Of a DNA stretch of 57,165 nucleotides, positions 28,299 through 36,520 are shown one piece after another. The position numbers were made by a program, and so were the translations under genes. The DNA comes from Streptomyces olindensis (GTDB taxonomy: Bacteria; Actinomycetota; Actinomycetes; Streptomycetales; Streptomycetaceae). The DNA is taken from NCBI GenBank assembly GCA_000696115.1, contig JJOH01000105.1, positions 1-57,165 of the forward strand. Direction: 5' to 3'. Position 1 is the first letter of the stretch, and each line of letters starts with the position of its first letter. Below the pieces are notes generated by a model, which had not been told where the DNA came from, did no database searches, and saw only the letters and a list, made by a program, of their open reading frames with translations.

Positions 28299-29831
28299 TC
28301 AGTACGCCCGGTTCCGCATGCGGCGCCACCACATCAGGGCCGCGCCGATCAGGACGATGCCGCCCGCTCCGGCGCCGGCGGACGCGGCGATCAGCTGCAT
28401 GTCGTCCGAGCCCTGCGCGTTCGCCGGCTGGAGCGCGTCGCCCAGCTGGCTGCGGACGTCGTTGCCGCCGTCCACGCCCTTGGCGAGCGGGCCGCGCGAC
28501 CCTTCCGTCGGCAGGGCGACGTACGGGAACGACTTCTCGAATTCCTTGTCGTTCTTGTCGACCGCGTCGCCCAGGTCGTTCTTCGCACCCAGCAGCTCAC
28601 CCTCGACGACCTGGAGCGAGGCGTCGATCACGTCGTCGGTGAGACGGCGGCCGTTCGGGAAGCCCGCGTTGTCCCCGTCGAGGACACCGAGCCGCTTGGG
28701 CTTCGCGGCCGGCTTGATCGAGGTGTTGAGCCGCAGCTGCTCCGACGGCGTGACGTGCGGCGGCTGGTTGAGGTCCTTGACGCCCTTGAGGAAGACGTCG
28801 ACCAGGTCGTTGCGCGGCTCGTCCGGCGCCGGGATCTTGTAGATCGCCTCGATGAGCTTGGGCAGCTCCGGGTTGGTGACGTTCTTCAGGAACTGGGCGT
28901 CGTCCCGAGGCGCGGACGCGTTGAACTTGTCCTTGTCCTTCAGCGGGTTGACGACCTCGTTGACCAGCGGGTTGCCGAGGCGCGAGACCTGCGCGAAGTA
29001 GCCCTGGGCGTTCTTGCGCTGCGTCGTCGACCAGACGCCGATGACCGGCTGCTCGTGCGACTCGGTCAGGAAGCTGTTGGGGACCTGCAGGGCGATCGTG
29101 TTGACGTTGTAGCCCTTGAGCGTGTCGTTGCCGACCTCGGAGAGGTTCCCGCCGTACAGCAGGTCGAAGACGCGCAGGTCCAGGAAGAACGGGTCGTCGG
29201 CCTGCCCGGCGAAGGTCTGGGCGCCCCCGGCGAGCTTGTGGATCGCCTGCTTGCGCAGGGTGTTGTAGTCCGGCATCGACGCCTTGCCGACGTTCGACGG
29301 CGCCACCGGCACATCGTCGGCGACCTTGGTCTTCGACACGGCCTTGAGATCACGCAGCTTGATCAGTTCCAGGTCGTACGTCTGCGTGATGTTGAGGTCG
29401 GGGTCGTCGAGGCTCTCGACGGGACCCGTGTTGTAGAGGAACGTCTTGTCGTTCTTCGTGTGCGTCTTGAACGTGTACCGGAACAGCAGGTCTTCCTGCG
29501 CGTCGCCGTTGCTGTCGATGCGCAGGTCGTACTGGGCGTCCTCGGCGAACGTGAAGAAGTTGGGCCCGCCGGCCGGCTCCTCCATCGGGATCCAGTTCGC
29601 CACGATGGTCGTCGTGTCCGGCTTGTCCGGGCTGACGAACGCGTACACGTCCGTGTTGTCGTACTGCGGGGTCCCCGAGATCAACGGGGCCTCCCGGTGA
29701 CTGGAGGCGGAGGCCTCCTCAGGTGCCAGCGCGGTCACACCGGCGGCCGTGAGCCCGCCTGCGGCCAGCGCGCCACACACCGCGGTCGCGATGCTCCTGC
29801 GTCCCGCACGGGTCCTGGGGTTAGGTGTCAT
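28299..29831 (-). CDS. DUF4331 secreted, membrane-anchored protein
   Basis: A 510-aa exported protein. The signal peptide ends near ASA-SS (about residue 42), followed directly by the family hallmark SHREAPLISGTPQYDNTDVYAF. The DUF4331 domain spans nearly the whole chain. The C-terminus has a TM helix (LIAASAGAGAGGIVLIGAALMWW) and a basic tail RRMRNR, so the domain faces outside. Function is unknown in the literature as I know it; the conserved HREAP/D residues suggest metal binding. First gene of an operon with the TPR and permease genes, divergent from an ECF sigma factor and preceded by an ECF-like promoter. Confidence 0.88.
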   Translation of the reverse strand: MTPNPRTRAGRRSIATAVCGALAAGGLTAAGVTALAPEEASASSHREAPLISGTPQYDNTDVYAFVSPDKPDTTTIVANWIPMEEPAGGPNFFTFAEDAQYDLRIDSNGDAQEDLLFRYTFKTHTKNDKTFLYNTGPVESLDDPDLNITQTYDLELIKLRDLKAVSKTKVADDVPVAPSNVGKASMPDYNTLRKQAIHKLAGGAQTFAGQADDPFFLDLRVFDLLYGGNLSEVGNDTLKGYNVNTIALQVPNSFLTESHEQPVIGVWSTTQRKNAQGYFAQVSRLGNPLVNEVVNPLKDKDKFNASAPRDDAQFLKNVTNPELPKLIEAIYKIPAPDEPRNDLVDVFLKGVKDLNQPPHVTPSEQLRLNTSIKPAAKPKRLGVLDGDNAGFPNGRRLTDDVIDASLQVVEGELLGAKNDLGDAVDKNDKEFEKSFPYVALPTEGSRGPLAKGVDGGNDVRSQLGDALQPANAQGSDDMQLIAASAGAGAGGIVLIGAALMWWRRMRNRAY

Positions 29832-29913
29832 GCCGTCCGTCCTCCGTGTCAACTTGCCTGACACACGCCATTCGGAGCGGTCGGCAGAGTGGATTGGTCG
29901 AATCTCAAACGTT

Positions 29914-29941
29914 CTTACGGAGCATCTGAAAAGTTGTTTCA
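29914..29941 (-). promoter_or_regulatory. ECF-sigma-like promoter of the DUF4331 operon
   Basis: On the minus strand TGAAAC (29941-29936) and CGTAAG (29919-29914) are 16 bases apart, the geometry and CGTA core typical of ECF promoters. The predicted start site leaves about a 75-base leader before ATG 29831. The sigma factor at 30002 is the obvious candidate to use it. Confidence 0.6.
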
Positions 29942-30001
29942 TCACCGGGGGACCCGCGTTTTCCGGGCGCTGATCCGTAACCCCATCCGGAGGTGTGTGC
30001 G

Positions 30002-30601
30002 TTGCGAATGCCTCGAGTGAGGGGACAGGCCCGGTGCGGCCTCGGAGAGGGGGACCGAGTGGAGGCGGACGAACTGCTGCTGCTCGTGGCGAGCGGGAAC
30101 CAGAAGGCGTTCGAGGATTTGTACGGACTGGTGTCGGGCCCGGTGTTCGGGCTCGTACGGCGTGTGGTGCGCGACCCCGCCCAGTCGGAGGAGGTGGCTC
30201 AGGAGGTGCTGCTCGAACTGTGGCGGTCCGCCGCGAAGTTCGACCCGGGGCGCGGCAGCGCGATGTCCTGGATCCTCACCCTCGCCCACCGCCGTGCCGT
30301 CGACCGGGTACGCAGCGCCCGCGCGGCCGGGGAGCGCGAGCAGCGCGAGGCACTGCGCGCCAACCAGCCGGCCTTCGACCACGTCACCGAGGAGGTCGAG
30401 GCCGGTCTGGAGCGCGAGTTGGTGCGCCGCTGCCTGGACCGGCTCACGGTCCTGCAGCGCCAGTCCGTCACGCTCGCCTACTACGAGGGCTACACGTACC
30501 GTGAGGTGGCCGAGCGGCTCTCCCTGCCGCTGGGTACCGTCAAGACGCGGATGCGCGACGGTCTGACCCGGATGCGCGAGTGCCTGGGAGGCGTGGCATG
30601 A
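30002..30601 (+). CDS. ECF RNA polymerase sigma factor (SigK/L type)
   Basis: A 199-aa alternative sigma factor. TTG 30002 lies eight bases after GGAGG (29989-29993); an ATG at 30008 is also possible. Region 2 runs VRRVVRDPAQSEEVAQEVLLELWRSAAKFDP with RGSAMSWILTLAHRRAVDRVR (promoter melting), and region 4 ends YYEGYTYREVAERLSLPLGTVKTRMRDGL (-35 recognition). Its stop overlaps the anti-sigma ATG as ATGA, so output is coupled. It resembles the SigK/SigL group paired with RskA-type anti-sigma factors. Probable targets include the divergent DUF4331 operon. Confidence 0.92.
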   Translation: MRMPRVRGQARCGLGEGDRVEADELLLLVASGNQKAFEDLYGLVSGPVFGLVRRVVRDPAQSEEVAQEVLLELWRSAAKFDPGRGSAMSWILTLAHRRAVDRVRSARAAGEREQREALRANQPAFDHVTEEVEAGLERELVRRCLDRLTVLQRQSVTLAYYEGYTYREVAERLSLPLGTVKTRMRDGLTRMRECLGGVA

Positions 30602-31416
30602 GTCTCTTCCGCCGCGAGGACCTCCACTCGCTCGCCGCGCCCTACGCGCTCGACGCCCTCGAACCCCCCGAGCGGGTCCGCTTCGAGAAGCACCTGAAGG
30701 GCTGCGACCGCTGCGCCGCCGAGGTGCGCGCCCTGTCCGAGGACGCCGTCCGGCTCGCCTGGTCGGCCGCCACCCCGGCCCCGGCCGCCCTGCGCGACCG
30801 GGTCATGGCCGCCGTACGGACGACCCCGCAGGACCCCGCGCCCCAGGACACCGCCCGGGCACCGGCACGCGCGCGTGCGACGCAGCTGCCGCCGCACGTG
30901 TGGGGCACCCAGCCGCCGCCGCGACAGCGGGAGCGGCGCCGGATCCCGCTGTTCGTGCCCTTCGCCACGGCCACCGCCGCCGCGGCCCTCGTGGTCGCCT
31001 CCCTGTTCGCCGTGCAGGCGAACCGCACCCAGGACGAACTGACCGCCGAGCGCGACCGGTCGCGTGAGATCGCCCACGTTCTGGCCGCTCCGGACGCCCG
31101 CGCGAGCAGTGGACGGGACGGGCGGGGCCGCACCATCGGAGTGATCGCTTCCGCCACGGAGGGGAGCGCGGTGGTCACCCTCGGCGGATACGGCGACCCG
31201 TCCGGCGGCCGCGTGCACCAGTTGTGGCTCATGCGCCCGGGCGCGCAACCACGCTCCCTGGGCCTCTTCGAGAGCGACACGCCGCTGGTCGCGACCGGTC
31301 TCGGCACCTCCGCGACGTCACTGGCCGTGACCGTCGAGCCCGCGGGCGGATCGCCGCAGCCCACTACCCAGCCGATCGTCCAACTCGCCCTGAAATCTGT
31401 CGGATTCGGAGAGTGA
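30598..31416 (+). CDS. RskA-type zinc anti-sigma factor
   Basis: A 272-aa membrane anti-sigma factor. The cytoplasmic zinc anti-sigma domain has the H-x3-C-x2-C motif in KHLKGCDRC, near residue 31. A Pro-rich linker leads to one TM helix near residues 124-147 (FVPFATATAAAALVVASLFAV). The extracellular RskA domain ends with VHQLWLMRPGAQPRSLGLF and LAVTVEPAGGSPQPT. It holds the sigma factor inactive until an envelope signal triggers regulated proteolysis, as in SigK/RskA of mycobacteria. The four-base overlap with the sigma gene fits stoichiometric synthesis. Confidence 0.92.
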   Translation: MSLFRREDLHSLAAPYALDALEPPERVRFEKHLKGCDRCAAEVRALSEDAVRLAWSAATPAPAALRDRVMAAVRTTPQDPAPQDTARAPARARATQLPPHVWGTQPPPRQRERRRIPLFVPFATATAAAALVVASLFAVQANRTQDELTAERDRSREIAHVLAAPDARASSGRDGRGRTIGVIASATEGSAVVTLGGYGDPSGGRVHQLWLMRPGAQPRSLGLFESDTPLVATGLGTSATSLAVTVEPAGGSPQPTTQPIVQLALKSVGFGE

Positions 31417-31542
31417 TCGGAGATACATCGTCAACCCCCTTATGGGGAAGGTGAATCCTGTGACCGCGATACACGTGTGCCCGGACGGGGCGATAGGGTT
31501 AACCTGCCCGGGCCGGGTGGACTCGTACGGGTGGGGAGTGAC

Positions 31543-31809
31543 ATGGAACAGATAACAGTGCGCAGCAGGGCCAGGGTCCCTGCGATCACCTGCGGGAGCA
31601 GCGCGACCAGTTCGCGCCTCGACCGCCATCTCTCGGTGCTGGCGGGCCCTGCCGTCCCGCAGCGGGAGACGGTCGAGGCGACCTCGCTGATGCGCGAACT
31701 GACCGCGCGTCAGCCGCACGACCGCAGCGGCAGGGGCGCGCGCGTACGCCGCGTCTCGCTCTTCGCACCGCTGCGCCGCCTGCGCCGTTCGCTGTTCGGC
31801 GGCAAGTAG
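31543..31809 (+). CDS. Small conserved basic protein, unknown function
   Basis: An 88-aa protein starting MEQITVRSRARVPAITCGSS, preceded by GTGGGGAGTGAC as ribosome-binding site. The sequence is Arg/Ser-rich with a C-terminal LFAPLRRLRRSLFGGK. I recall similar short proteins in other Streptomyces but no assigned function. It has no TM segment or recognisable motif. The 126 bases after the anti-sigma gene probably carry its promoter. Confidence 0.75.
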   Translation: MEQITVRSRARVPAITCGSSATSSRLDRHLSVLAGPAVPQRETVEATSLMRELTARQPHDRSGRGARVRRVSLFAPLRRLRRSLFGGK

Positions 31810-31990
31810 GGGCCCGCGCTCGGGCGGTCGCACCGCCCCCGGCGCACGCTGCGCACTCGTCGTCCGTCATCCCCGCGGCACGCAGCGGCGCCAGGTGTGT
31901 TCCCGAGCGCGGTACGCCCTCTGTCGGTGCCTCATCCCCGCCCGGCAGTGACCGGGGGCTCCGCGCGGCCTCGACGCCCGAACCGCCCCG

Positions 31991-32773
31991 TCACCGCTCC
32001 CCGTGCGCGTACTGGCGCACGGCCAGCGGCACGAACACCCCGAGCAGCACGGCGCACCACAGCAGCGACCCCGCGACGGGGTGGGCCACCGGCCAGGCCG
32101 CCCCGTCCGGCACCGGCGCGTTGCCGAAGAGGTCCCGCAGAGCCGTCGTCACCGCGCTGATCGGATTCCACTCGGCGACCGTCCGCAGCCACCCCGGCAG
32201 CCCGCTCGTCGGGATGTACGCGCTGGACAGCAGCGGCAGCAGGAAGGTGGCCCCGCCGAGCTGACCGGCCGCCTCCTCGTCGCGGGTGAGCAGGCCGAGG
32301 TAGATCCCGGCCCAGGTGCACGCGAAGCGGAACAGCAGCAACAGCCCGAAGGCCGCGACCGCTTGCAGCGGGCCGCCCTCGACCCGCCAGCCCACCGCGA
32401 GCCCCACCAGCACGAACGGCACGGTCCCGGCCGCCGTGACCACCACGTCCGCGGCGGCCTGCCCGAGCGGTACGGCCGCCCGGCTCATCGGCAGCGTACG
32501 GAAGCGGTCCGCCACGCCCCGGTGCGTGTCCTGGGCGGCCTGGAACATGCCGGTCATGATCCCGCCCGCGGCGGTCGCCACCAGCAGGCCCGGCACGAGG
32601 AACGACCGGTAGGCCTCACCCGGCATCGCCAGCGCGCTGCCGAAGACGTAGCCGAAGAACAGCAGCATGCTGATCGGCATCGTCTGGGTGAGGATCAGCA
32701 GGCCCGGGTTGTTACGTATCCGCAGCAGCTGGCGGCCCAGCATCGCGGTCCCGTCGTACGCCAGCATGCTCAT
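31991..32773 (-). CDS. ABC-2-type exporter permease
   Basis: A 260-aa membrane protein with six hydrophobic helices. Features include a short N-terminal amphipathic segment (RQLLRIRNNPGLLILT), the family's LLPLLSSAYIPTSGLPGWLR re-entrant loop, and WNPISAVTTALRDLF near the end. This is the DrrB/NodJ-type layout. Its ATG overlaps the ATPase stop (ATGA), so two subunits are made together. It probably exports a drug or lipid. Substrate unknown. The divergent TetR suggests induction by the exported compound. Confidence 0.9.
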   Translation of the reverse strand: MSMLAYDGTAMLGRQLLRIRNNPGLLILTQTMPISMLLFFGYVFGSALAMPGEAYRSFLVPGLLVATAAGGIMTGMFQAAQDTHRGVADRFRTLPMSRAAVPLGQAAADVVVTAAGTVPFVLVGLAVGWRVEGGPLQAVAAFGLLLLFRFACTWAGIYLGLLTRDEEAAGQLGGATFLLPLLSSAYIPTSGLPGWLRTVAEWNPISAVTTALRDLFGNAPVPDGAAWPVAHPVAGSLLWCAVLLGVFVPLAVRQYAHGER

Positions 32774-33735
32774 GCGGCACGCTCCTTCACGGTGTCGGTG
32801 GTGCCGGTCTCGGTGAGGCGCAGGAACACGTCGTCGAGCGTCGGGGGCCGCAGGCTCGCGTCGAGCAGCGGCACGCCCGCCGTGTCCAGGGCGCGCACCA
32901 GCAGCGGCAGGGTGAGCGTCGGGTCCTTGCTGACCACGCCGACGGCGTTGCGCTCGCGGTCGAACGACGGCTGCCCGCCCGTGAGCCGGTCGAGGACGGC
33001 CGCCGCCTTCGTGAGCACATCCGCGTCCGGTACGACGACCTCGGCGTGCGCGCCGACCAACGCCTTGAGCCGGGCCGGCGACCCGGTGTGCGCGACCCGG
33101 CCCCGGTCCACCAGGGCGATGTCGTCGGCGAGCCGGTCGGCCTCCTCCAGGTACTGCGTGGTGAGCAGCACGGTCGTGCCCTCGGCGGCCAGGCCGCGCA
33201 CCACGTCCCAGACGAGAGTGCGGCTGACCGGGTCGAGTCCGGTCGTCGGCTCGTCCAGGAACAGCACCTCGGGGCGGCGGATCAGGCTCGCCGCGAGGTC
33301 CAGGCGGCGGCGCATGCCGCCGGAGTAGGTGGAGGCGGGCCGGTCGGCGGCCTCCGTCAGCCCGAAGCGGTCGAGGAGCTCGGCGGTCCGGTCGGCCGGA
33401 CCGCGCACCCGGTGCAGCCGGCCGAACAGCCGGAGGTTCTGGCGGCCGGTGAGGTCCCCGTCGATCGAGGTGTCCTGCCCGGTGACGCCGATCCGGCTCC
33501 GCACGGCGGCTGCCTCGCGGACGAGATCGTGCCCGGCGACCCGGGCGGAGCCCGCGTCCGGTCGCAGCAGCGTGGTCAGCAGCCGCACGGCCGTGGTCTT
33601 GCCCGCCCCGTTCGGCCCGAGGACCCCGCACACCGTCCCCGCGGCGACCGCCAGGTCCAGCCCGCGCAGGGCGTGGACCTCCCCGAACCGCTTTTCGAGA
33701 CCTTCACTAAGTACAGCGTACGTAGAAGTCGTCAT
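32770..33735 (-). CDS. ABC-2 exporter ATPase subunit (DrrA type)
   Basis: A 321-aa ABC ATPase. Walker A GPNGAGKTT, Q-loop VTGQD, signature STYSGGMRRRLDLA, Walker B VLFLDEPTTGLDP, and switch His in a LTTQYLEEADR context (His replaced by Gln, as often in DrrA-type proteins). The C-terminal 100 residues form the DUF4162-like DrrA extension. ATG 33735 is chosen, MTTSTYAVL; an upstream ATG at 33753 would sit in the operator region. Operon partner of the permease; regulated by the divergent TetR. Confidence 0.92.
   Translation of the reverse strand: MTTSTYAVLSEGLEKRFGEVHALRGLDLAVAAGTVCGVLGPNGAGKTTAVRLLTTLLRPDAGSARVAGHDLVREAAAVRSRIGVTGQDTSIDGDLTGRQNLRLFGRLHRVRGPADRTAELLDRFGLTEAADRPASTYSGGMRRRLDLAASLIRRPEVLFLDEPTTGLDPVSRTLVWDVVRGLAAEGTTVLLTTQYLEEADRLADDIALVDRGRVAHTGSPARLKALVGAHAEVVVPDADVLTKAAAVLDRLTGGQPSFDRERNAVGVVSKDPTLTLPLLVRALDTAGVPLLDASLRPPTLDDVFLRLTETGTTDTVKERAA
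33711..33725. promoter_or_regulatory. TetR operator copy inside the ABC ATPase 5' end
   Basis: GTACAGCGTACGTAG is the reverse complement of the core found at 33753-33767. It lies in codons 4-8 of the ATPase gene, so repressor here would block transcription or help form a loop with the second site. Confidence 0.6.
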
Positions 33736-33753
33736 GGCAGGACCATAGCGCAC

Positions 33754-33770
33754 TACGTACGCTGTACGTA
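33754..33770. promoter_or_regulatory. TetR operator in the ABC/tetR intergenic region
   Basis: TACGTACGCTGTACGTA is a perfect palindrome around GCT in the 63-base gap between the divergent ABC and tetR genes. Together with the copy at 33711-33725 it forms a large inverted repeat flanking the ABC start codon. Confidence 0.75.
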
Positions 33771-33798
33771 ACTAGGATGGTGGCCGAGGTGATGATCG

Positions 33799-34515
33799 AT
33801 GGCGGGCCGAGCGGCCGTACCCGAAGTGATCTGGGCGCGCCCCGAGCGCACCGGCCGTGGCCCGAAACCGGCGTTCACCCGCGCCGACATCGCGGCGGCG
33901 GCCGTGCGGATCGCGGACGAGCGGGGCCTGGACGCGGTGTCCATGCGGCACGTCGCCGCCGAACTGGGCTGCGGCACGATGTCGCTCTACAGCTACGTCC
34001 CCCGCAAGGAGGACCTGTACGAGCTGATGATCGACGCCGTCGGTGCCGAGCACGAGCTGTTCGAGCCCACCGGCGACTGGCGCGCCGACATGCTCCGCAA
34101 CGCGGAGGAGACCCGCGCCATCATGCGCCGTCACACCTGGGTGCCACGGCTGATGGCCGGCGTCCACGGCTTCGGCCCCCACACCCTGCGCTACCTGGAA
34201 CACTGCCTGGCCTGCCTCGAACCGCTCGACGTCCCGGCCGGGACGAAGACGGAGCTGATCGCGCTGCTCAACGGCGTGGTGACGACGTACACCGCCAACG
34301 ACATCGCGACCGTCGAGCGCACCCGCTCCATGCCCTGGTCGGTGGAGGAGGAGAACGCGGTCCGCATGGCCTATCTGGGCAGCCAGGTGGCCACCGGCGC
34401 GTATCCGCGACTGGCGGCGGCCTTCACGGAGCAGAGCGGCCCGGTGGATCTGGAGGCGGTGTTCCGACGGGCGCTCGAACGGGTCATGGACGCCTTCGAC
34501 CCCGAGCCGCGCTAG
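33799..34515 (+). CDS. TetR-family repressor of the divergent ABC exporter
   Basis: A 238-aa regulator. The N-terminal helix-turn-helix reads LDAVSMRHVAAELGCGTMSLYSYV near residues 44-67. The remainder is the TetR C-terminal ligand domain with AYLGSQVATGAYPRLAAAF. ATG 33799 is preceded by GAGGTGATGATCG. Expected to repress itself and the exporter, with release by the exported compound. Its stop overlaps the stop of the convergent type ISP-like gene in a CTAG. Confidence 0.92.
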   Translation: MAGRAAVPEVIWARPERTGRGPKPAFTRADIAAAAVRIADERGLDAVSMRHVAAELGCGTMSLYSYVPRKEDLYELMIDAVGAEHELFEPTGDWRADMLRNAEETRAIMRRHTWVPRLMAGVHGFGPHTLRYLEHCLACLEPLDVPAGTKTELIALLNGVVTTYTANDIATVERTRSMPWSVEEENAVRMAYLGSQVATGAYPRLAAAFTEQSGPVDLEAVFRRALERVMDAFDPEPR

Positions 34516-35657
34516 AGCAGTGCGAGTTGCCCCTCCGGGCCCTCCTCGGGGCCGTCCAGGACGGAGGCAGGGCGGCGGGCCGTCGCCGGTACGGGGAGCA
34601 CGCCCGCCTCGGCCAGCTCGGCGGTGGTGATCGGGTCGGGGAGCGTCAGCTCCTCCAGGGGGCGCAGTTCGGCCAGGAGCGCCAGGACCGTGATCAGCTC
34701 CAGCAGTTCCGACGTCCAGGTCTGCGGCCAGACGGTCGGGCGGATCGCCGCCAGGGTGCCCGGCTCGGCATCGGTGACGCGTGCCGTGAACCACTGCTCC
34801 AGGACGCGGACCCCGCCCACCTCGAAGTCCCAGGCTTCCGGCGGCACCGGGGAGACGCGGCCCTCGTCCAGCAACAGGGCCTCCTCGTCCCGGTCGTAGC
34901 GCAGGGTCAGCGGCCGGGAGGGCAGCGGGGCGCGGACGTAGGGGCGGCGGCCGCCGGGGAGCTTCGGGCGTTCGCCGTCCCGGCGCATCAGCCACAGCAT
35001 CCGGTGCCCCAGCTCGATGCCCCGCTCCCACTCGTCGGCGTCGCCGGTGAGCGGGACGGTGAGGTCCGGCCGGGCCGTCGCCGTGATCCAGGCCAGCACG
35101 TCCAGCGGGGCGGGCGTGCCGCCCAGGCGGGCGCCCAGGTGCTCCAGCAGGCCGGGGGCCAGGTTCGGTTCACGGCCGCCCGGGCGCCGGAAGAGGGGGC
35201 GGACGCGGCCGGGGCGGAGCAGGGGGAGCAGCGAGGTGACGAGGAGGGCCTCGGGCGCTTCCACCAGGAAGGCCTGCCGCTCGTCCGCCACGCGCCACAG
35301 CTCCGGGCGGGCCGCGTCGATCAGCCGCTGGTCGGGGATGAGCCACTGCTCGTCGAAGGGCGCGAGCAGCACGCGCACCGGCTCCGGGCACGGGCCCGAG
35401 GCGCGCACCAGCTTCTCCGTGCCGCTGTCGGCCCGGCCGGGCAACTGGCCGACCGCCGTGTGCAGCGTGCGCGAGCGGCTCGGCTCGAACAGCGTCTCGC
35501 GGTCGGGCCCCTCGGCCTTCACCAAGGCGTCCCAGCGCGCCTTCAGGGACGCCGCGTCGGGGGCCGCCGGCCAGCCCCGGCCGAGCCGCGGCGGTGCGAC
35601 GGACCACGGCATGAGGTCCGCCAGCAGCGGAGCGTCGTCGTGCGTCACGCCCCGCAT
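34512..35657 (-). CDS. Orphan type ISP restriction-modification specificity-domain protein
   Basis: A 381-aa protein matching, as I recall it, the C-terminal specificity domain of type ISP restriction-modification enzymes (LlaBIII family). Diagnostic segments are LLAPFDEQWLIPDQRLIDAARPELW and LITVLALLAELRPLEE near the end. The nuclease, helicase and methyltransferase domains of the full enzymes are absent, and no such genes are near. ATG 35657 is chosen; GTG 35648 is possible. The free-standing form seems common in Streptomyces, so it is probably not a simple remnant. Function unproven. Confidence 0.7.
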   Translation of the reverse strand: MRGVTHDDAPLLADLMPWSVAPPRLGRGWPAAPDAASLKARWDALVKAEGPDRETLFEPSRSRTLHTAVGQLPGRADSGTEKLVRASGPCPEPVRVLLAPFDEQWLIPDQRLIDAARPELWRVADERQAFLVEAPEALLVTSLLPLLRPGRVRPLFRRPGGREPNLAPGLLEHLGARLGGTPAPLDVLAWITATARPDLTVPLTGDADEWERGIELGHRMLWLMRRDGERPKLPGGRRPYVRAPLPSRPLTLRYDRDEEALLLDEGRVSPVPPEAWDFEVGGVRVLEQWFTARVTDAEPGTLAAIRPTVWPQTWTSELLELITVLALLAELRPLEELTLPDPITTAELAEAGVLPVPATARRPASVLDGPEEGPEGQLALL

Positions 35658-35747
35658 CGTACGACGCCCCGAAGGGACGCGGGACTGCGTCCTGTGCGGC
35701 TCCGCCGCACGGGCGCGACCGGCCCCCACCAGCCCGCGGACCGGTGA

Positions 35748-36494
35748 CTACGCATCCAGCGTCACCGAGAAGGAGAAGCGGTCGCCCCGGTACTGGATGA
35801 CGGCCACGTCCAGCGGCCGCCCCTCGCTGTCGTACGTCACGCCCGTGTAGTGCAGGATCGGGCTGAGCAGCGGCACTTGGAGCAGCTTCGCGGTCTCCGG
35901 GTCGGCCAGCCGGGCCTCCACCGTGTCCGTGATGCGGCTGATGTCCGCTCCGACGACGTCCCGCAGCACCTTGGTCATGGGCCACCGCACGAGGTCGTCC
36001 AGGTCGATCCGCGCGGCCAGTTCGGGACGGACGTAGTTCCGGGCGTGGTTCGTCGGCTCGCCGGTCTTCTCGTCGCTCCGCAGCCGGTGGTACGTCGAGA
36101 CCTCCCGTAGGTCCGGGAAGAACTCGGCGAGTTCACCGGGCACGGGTGTGGTGCCGTGGTCCAGCAGCTCGGTCGTCATCCCCGACTGCTGGGCCACGAT
36201 GGCGTCCACCGAGCCCAGCAGCCGCACCGGCGAACCCCGGCGCGCGTCCGGCTCGATGAACGTGCCGCGCCGACGATGACGCGAGATGAGTCCCTCGTCC
36301 TCCAGTTCCTTCAGCGCCTGCCGCATGGTCAGCACGCTCACCCCGTAGTGCCCGGCCAGCTGCTCCTCGGTGGGCAGGCGCAGCGGGTCCTGGGGCGAGC
36401 GGCCGAGGATGGAGGCGCGCAGCGACTGCGACACCTGGTACCAGAGCGGCAGCTTGCGGTTCAGGACGATCGAGTCCGGGGCGAAGGAGGTCAC
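35748..36494 (-). CDS. GntR-family regulator (HutC/UTRA type), likely controls hmgA
   Basis: A 248-aa regulator. The winged helix is LPLWYQVSQSLRASILG followed by LPTEEQLAGHYGVSVLTMRQAL, residues 15-60. The UTRA ligand domain runs to the end (RLRSDEKTGEP; LSPILHYTGVTYDSEGRPLDVAV). GTG 36494 is used. It lies 26 bases downstream of hmgA on the same strand, so it may be co-transcribed and sense homogentisate or a tyrosine-catabolic intermediate. Inference from position; no operator is certain. Confidence 0.88.
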   Translation of the reverse strand: MTSFAPDSIVLNRKLPLWYQVSQSLRASILGRSPQDPLRLPTEEQLAGHYGVSVLTMRQALKELEDEGLISRHRRRGTFIEPDARRGSPVRLLGSVDAIVAQQSGMTTELLDHGTTPVPGELAEFFPDLREVSTYHRLRSDEKTGEPTNHARNYVRPELAARIDLDDLVRWPMTKVLRDVVGADISRITDTVEARLADPETAKLLQVPLLSPILHYTGVTYDSEGRPLDVAVIQYRGDRFSFSVTLDA

Positions 36495-36520
36495 GGGCCA
36501 TCCGTACCGGTAGGAAATGA

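Noticed and set aside
26242..28842. Long plus-strand open frame opposite the TPR and DUF4331 genes
   Set aside because: Composition is the mirror of minus-strand codons, with no domain and no RBS; typical high-GC shadow.
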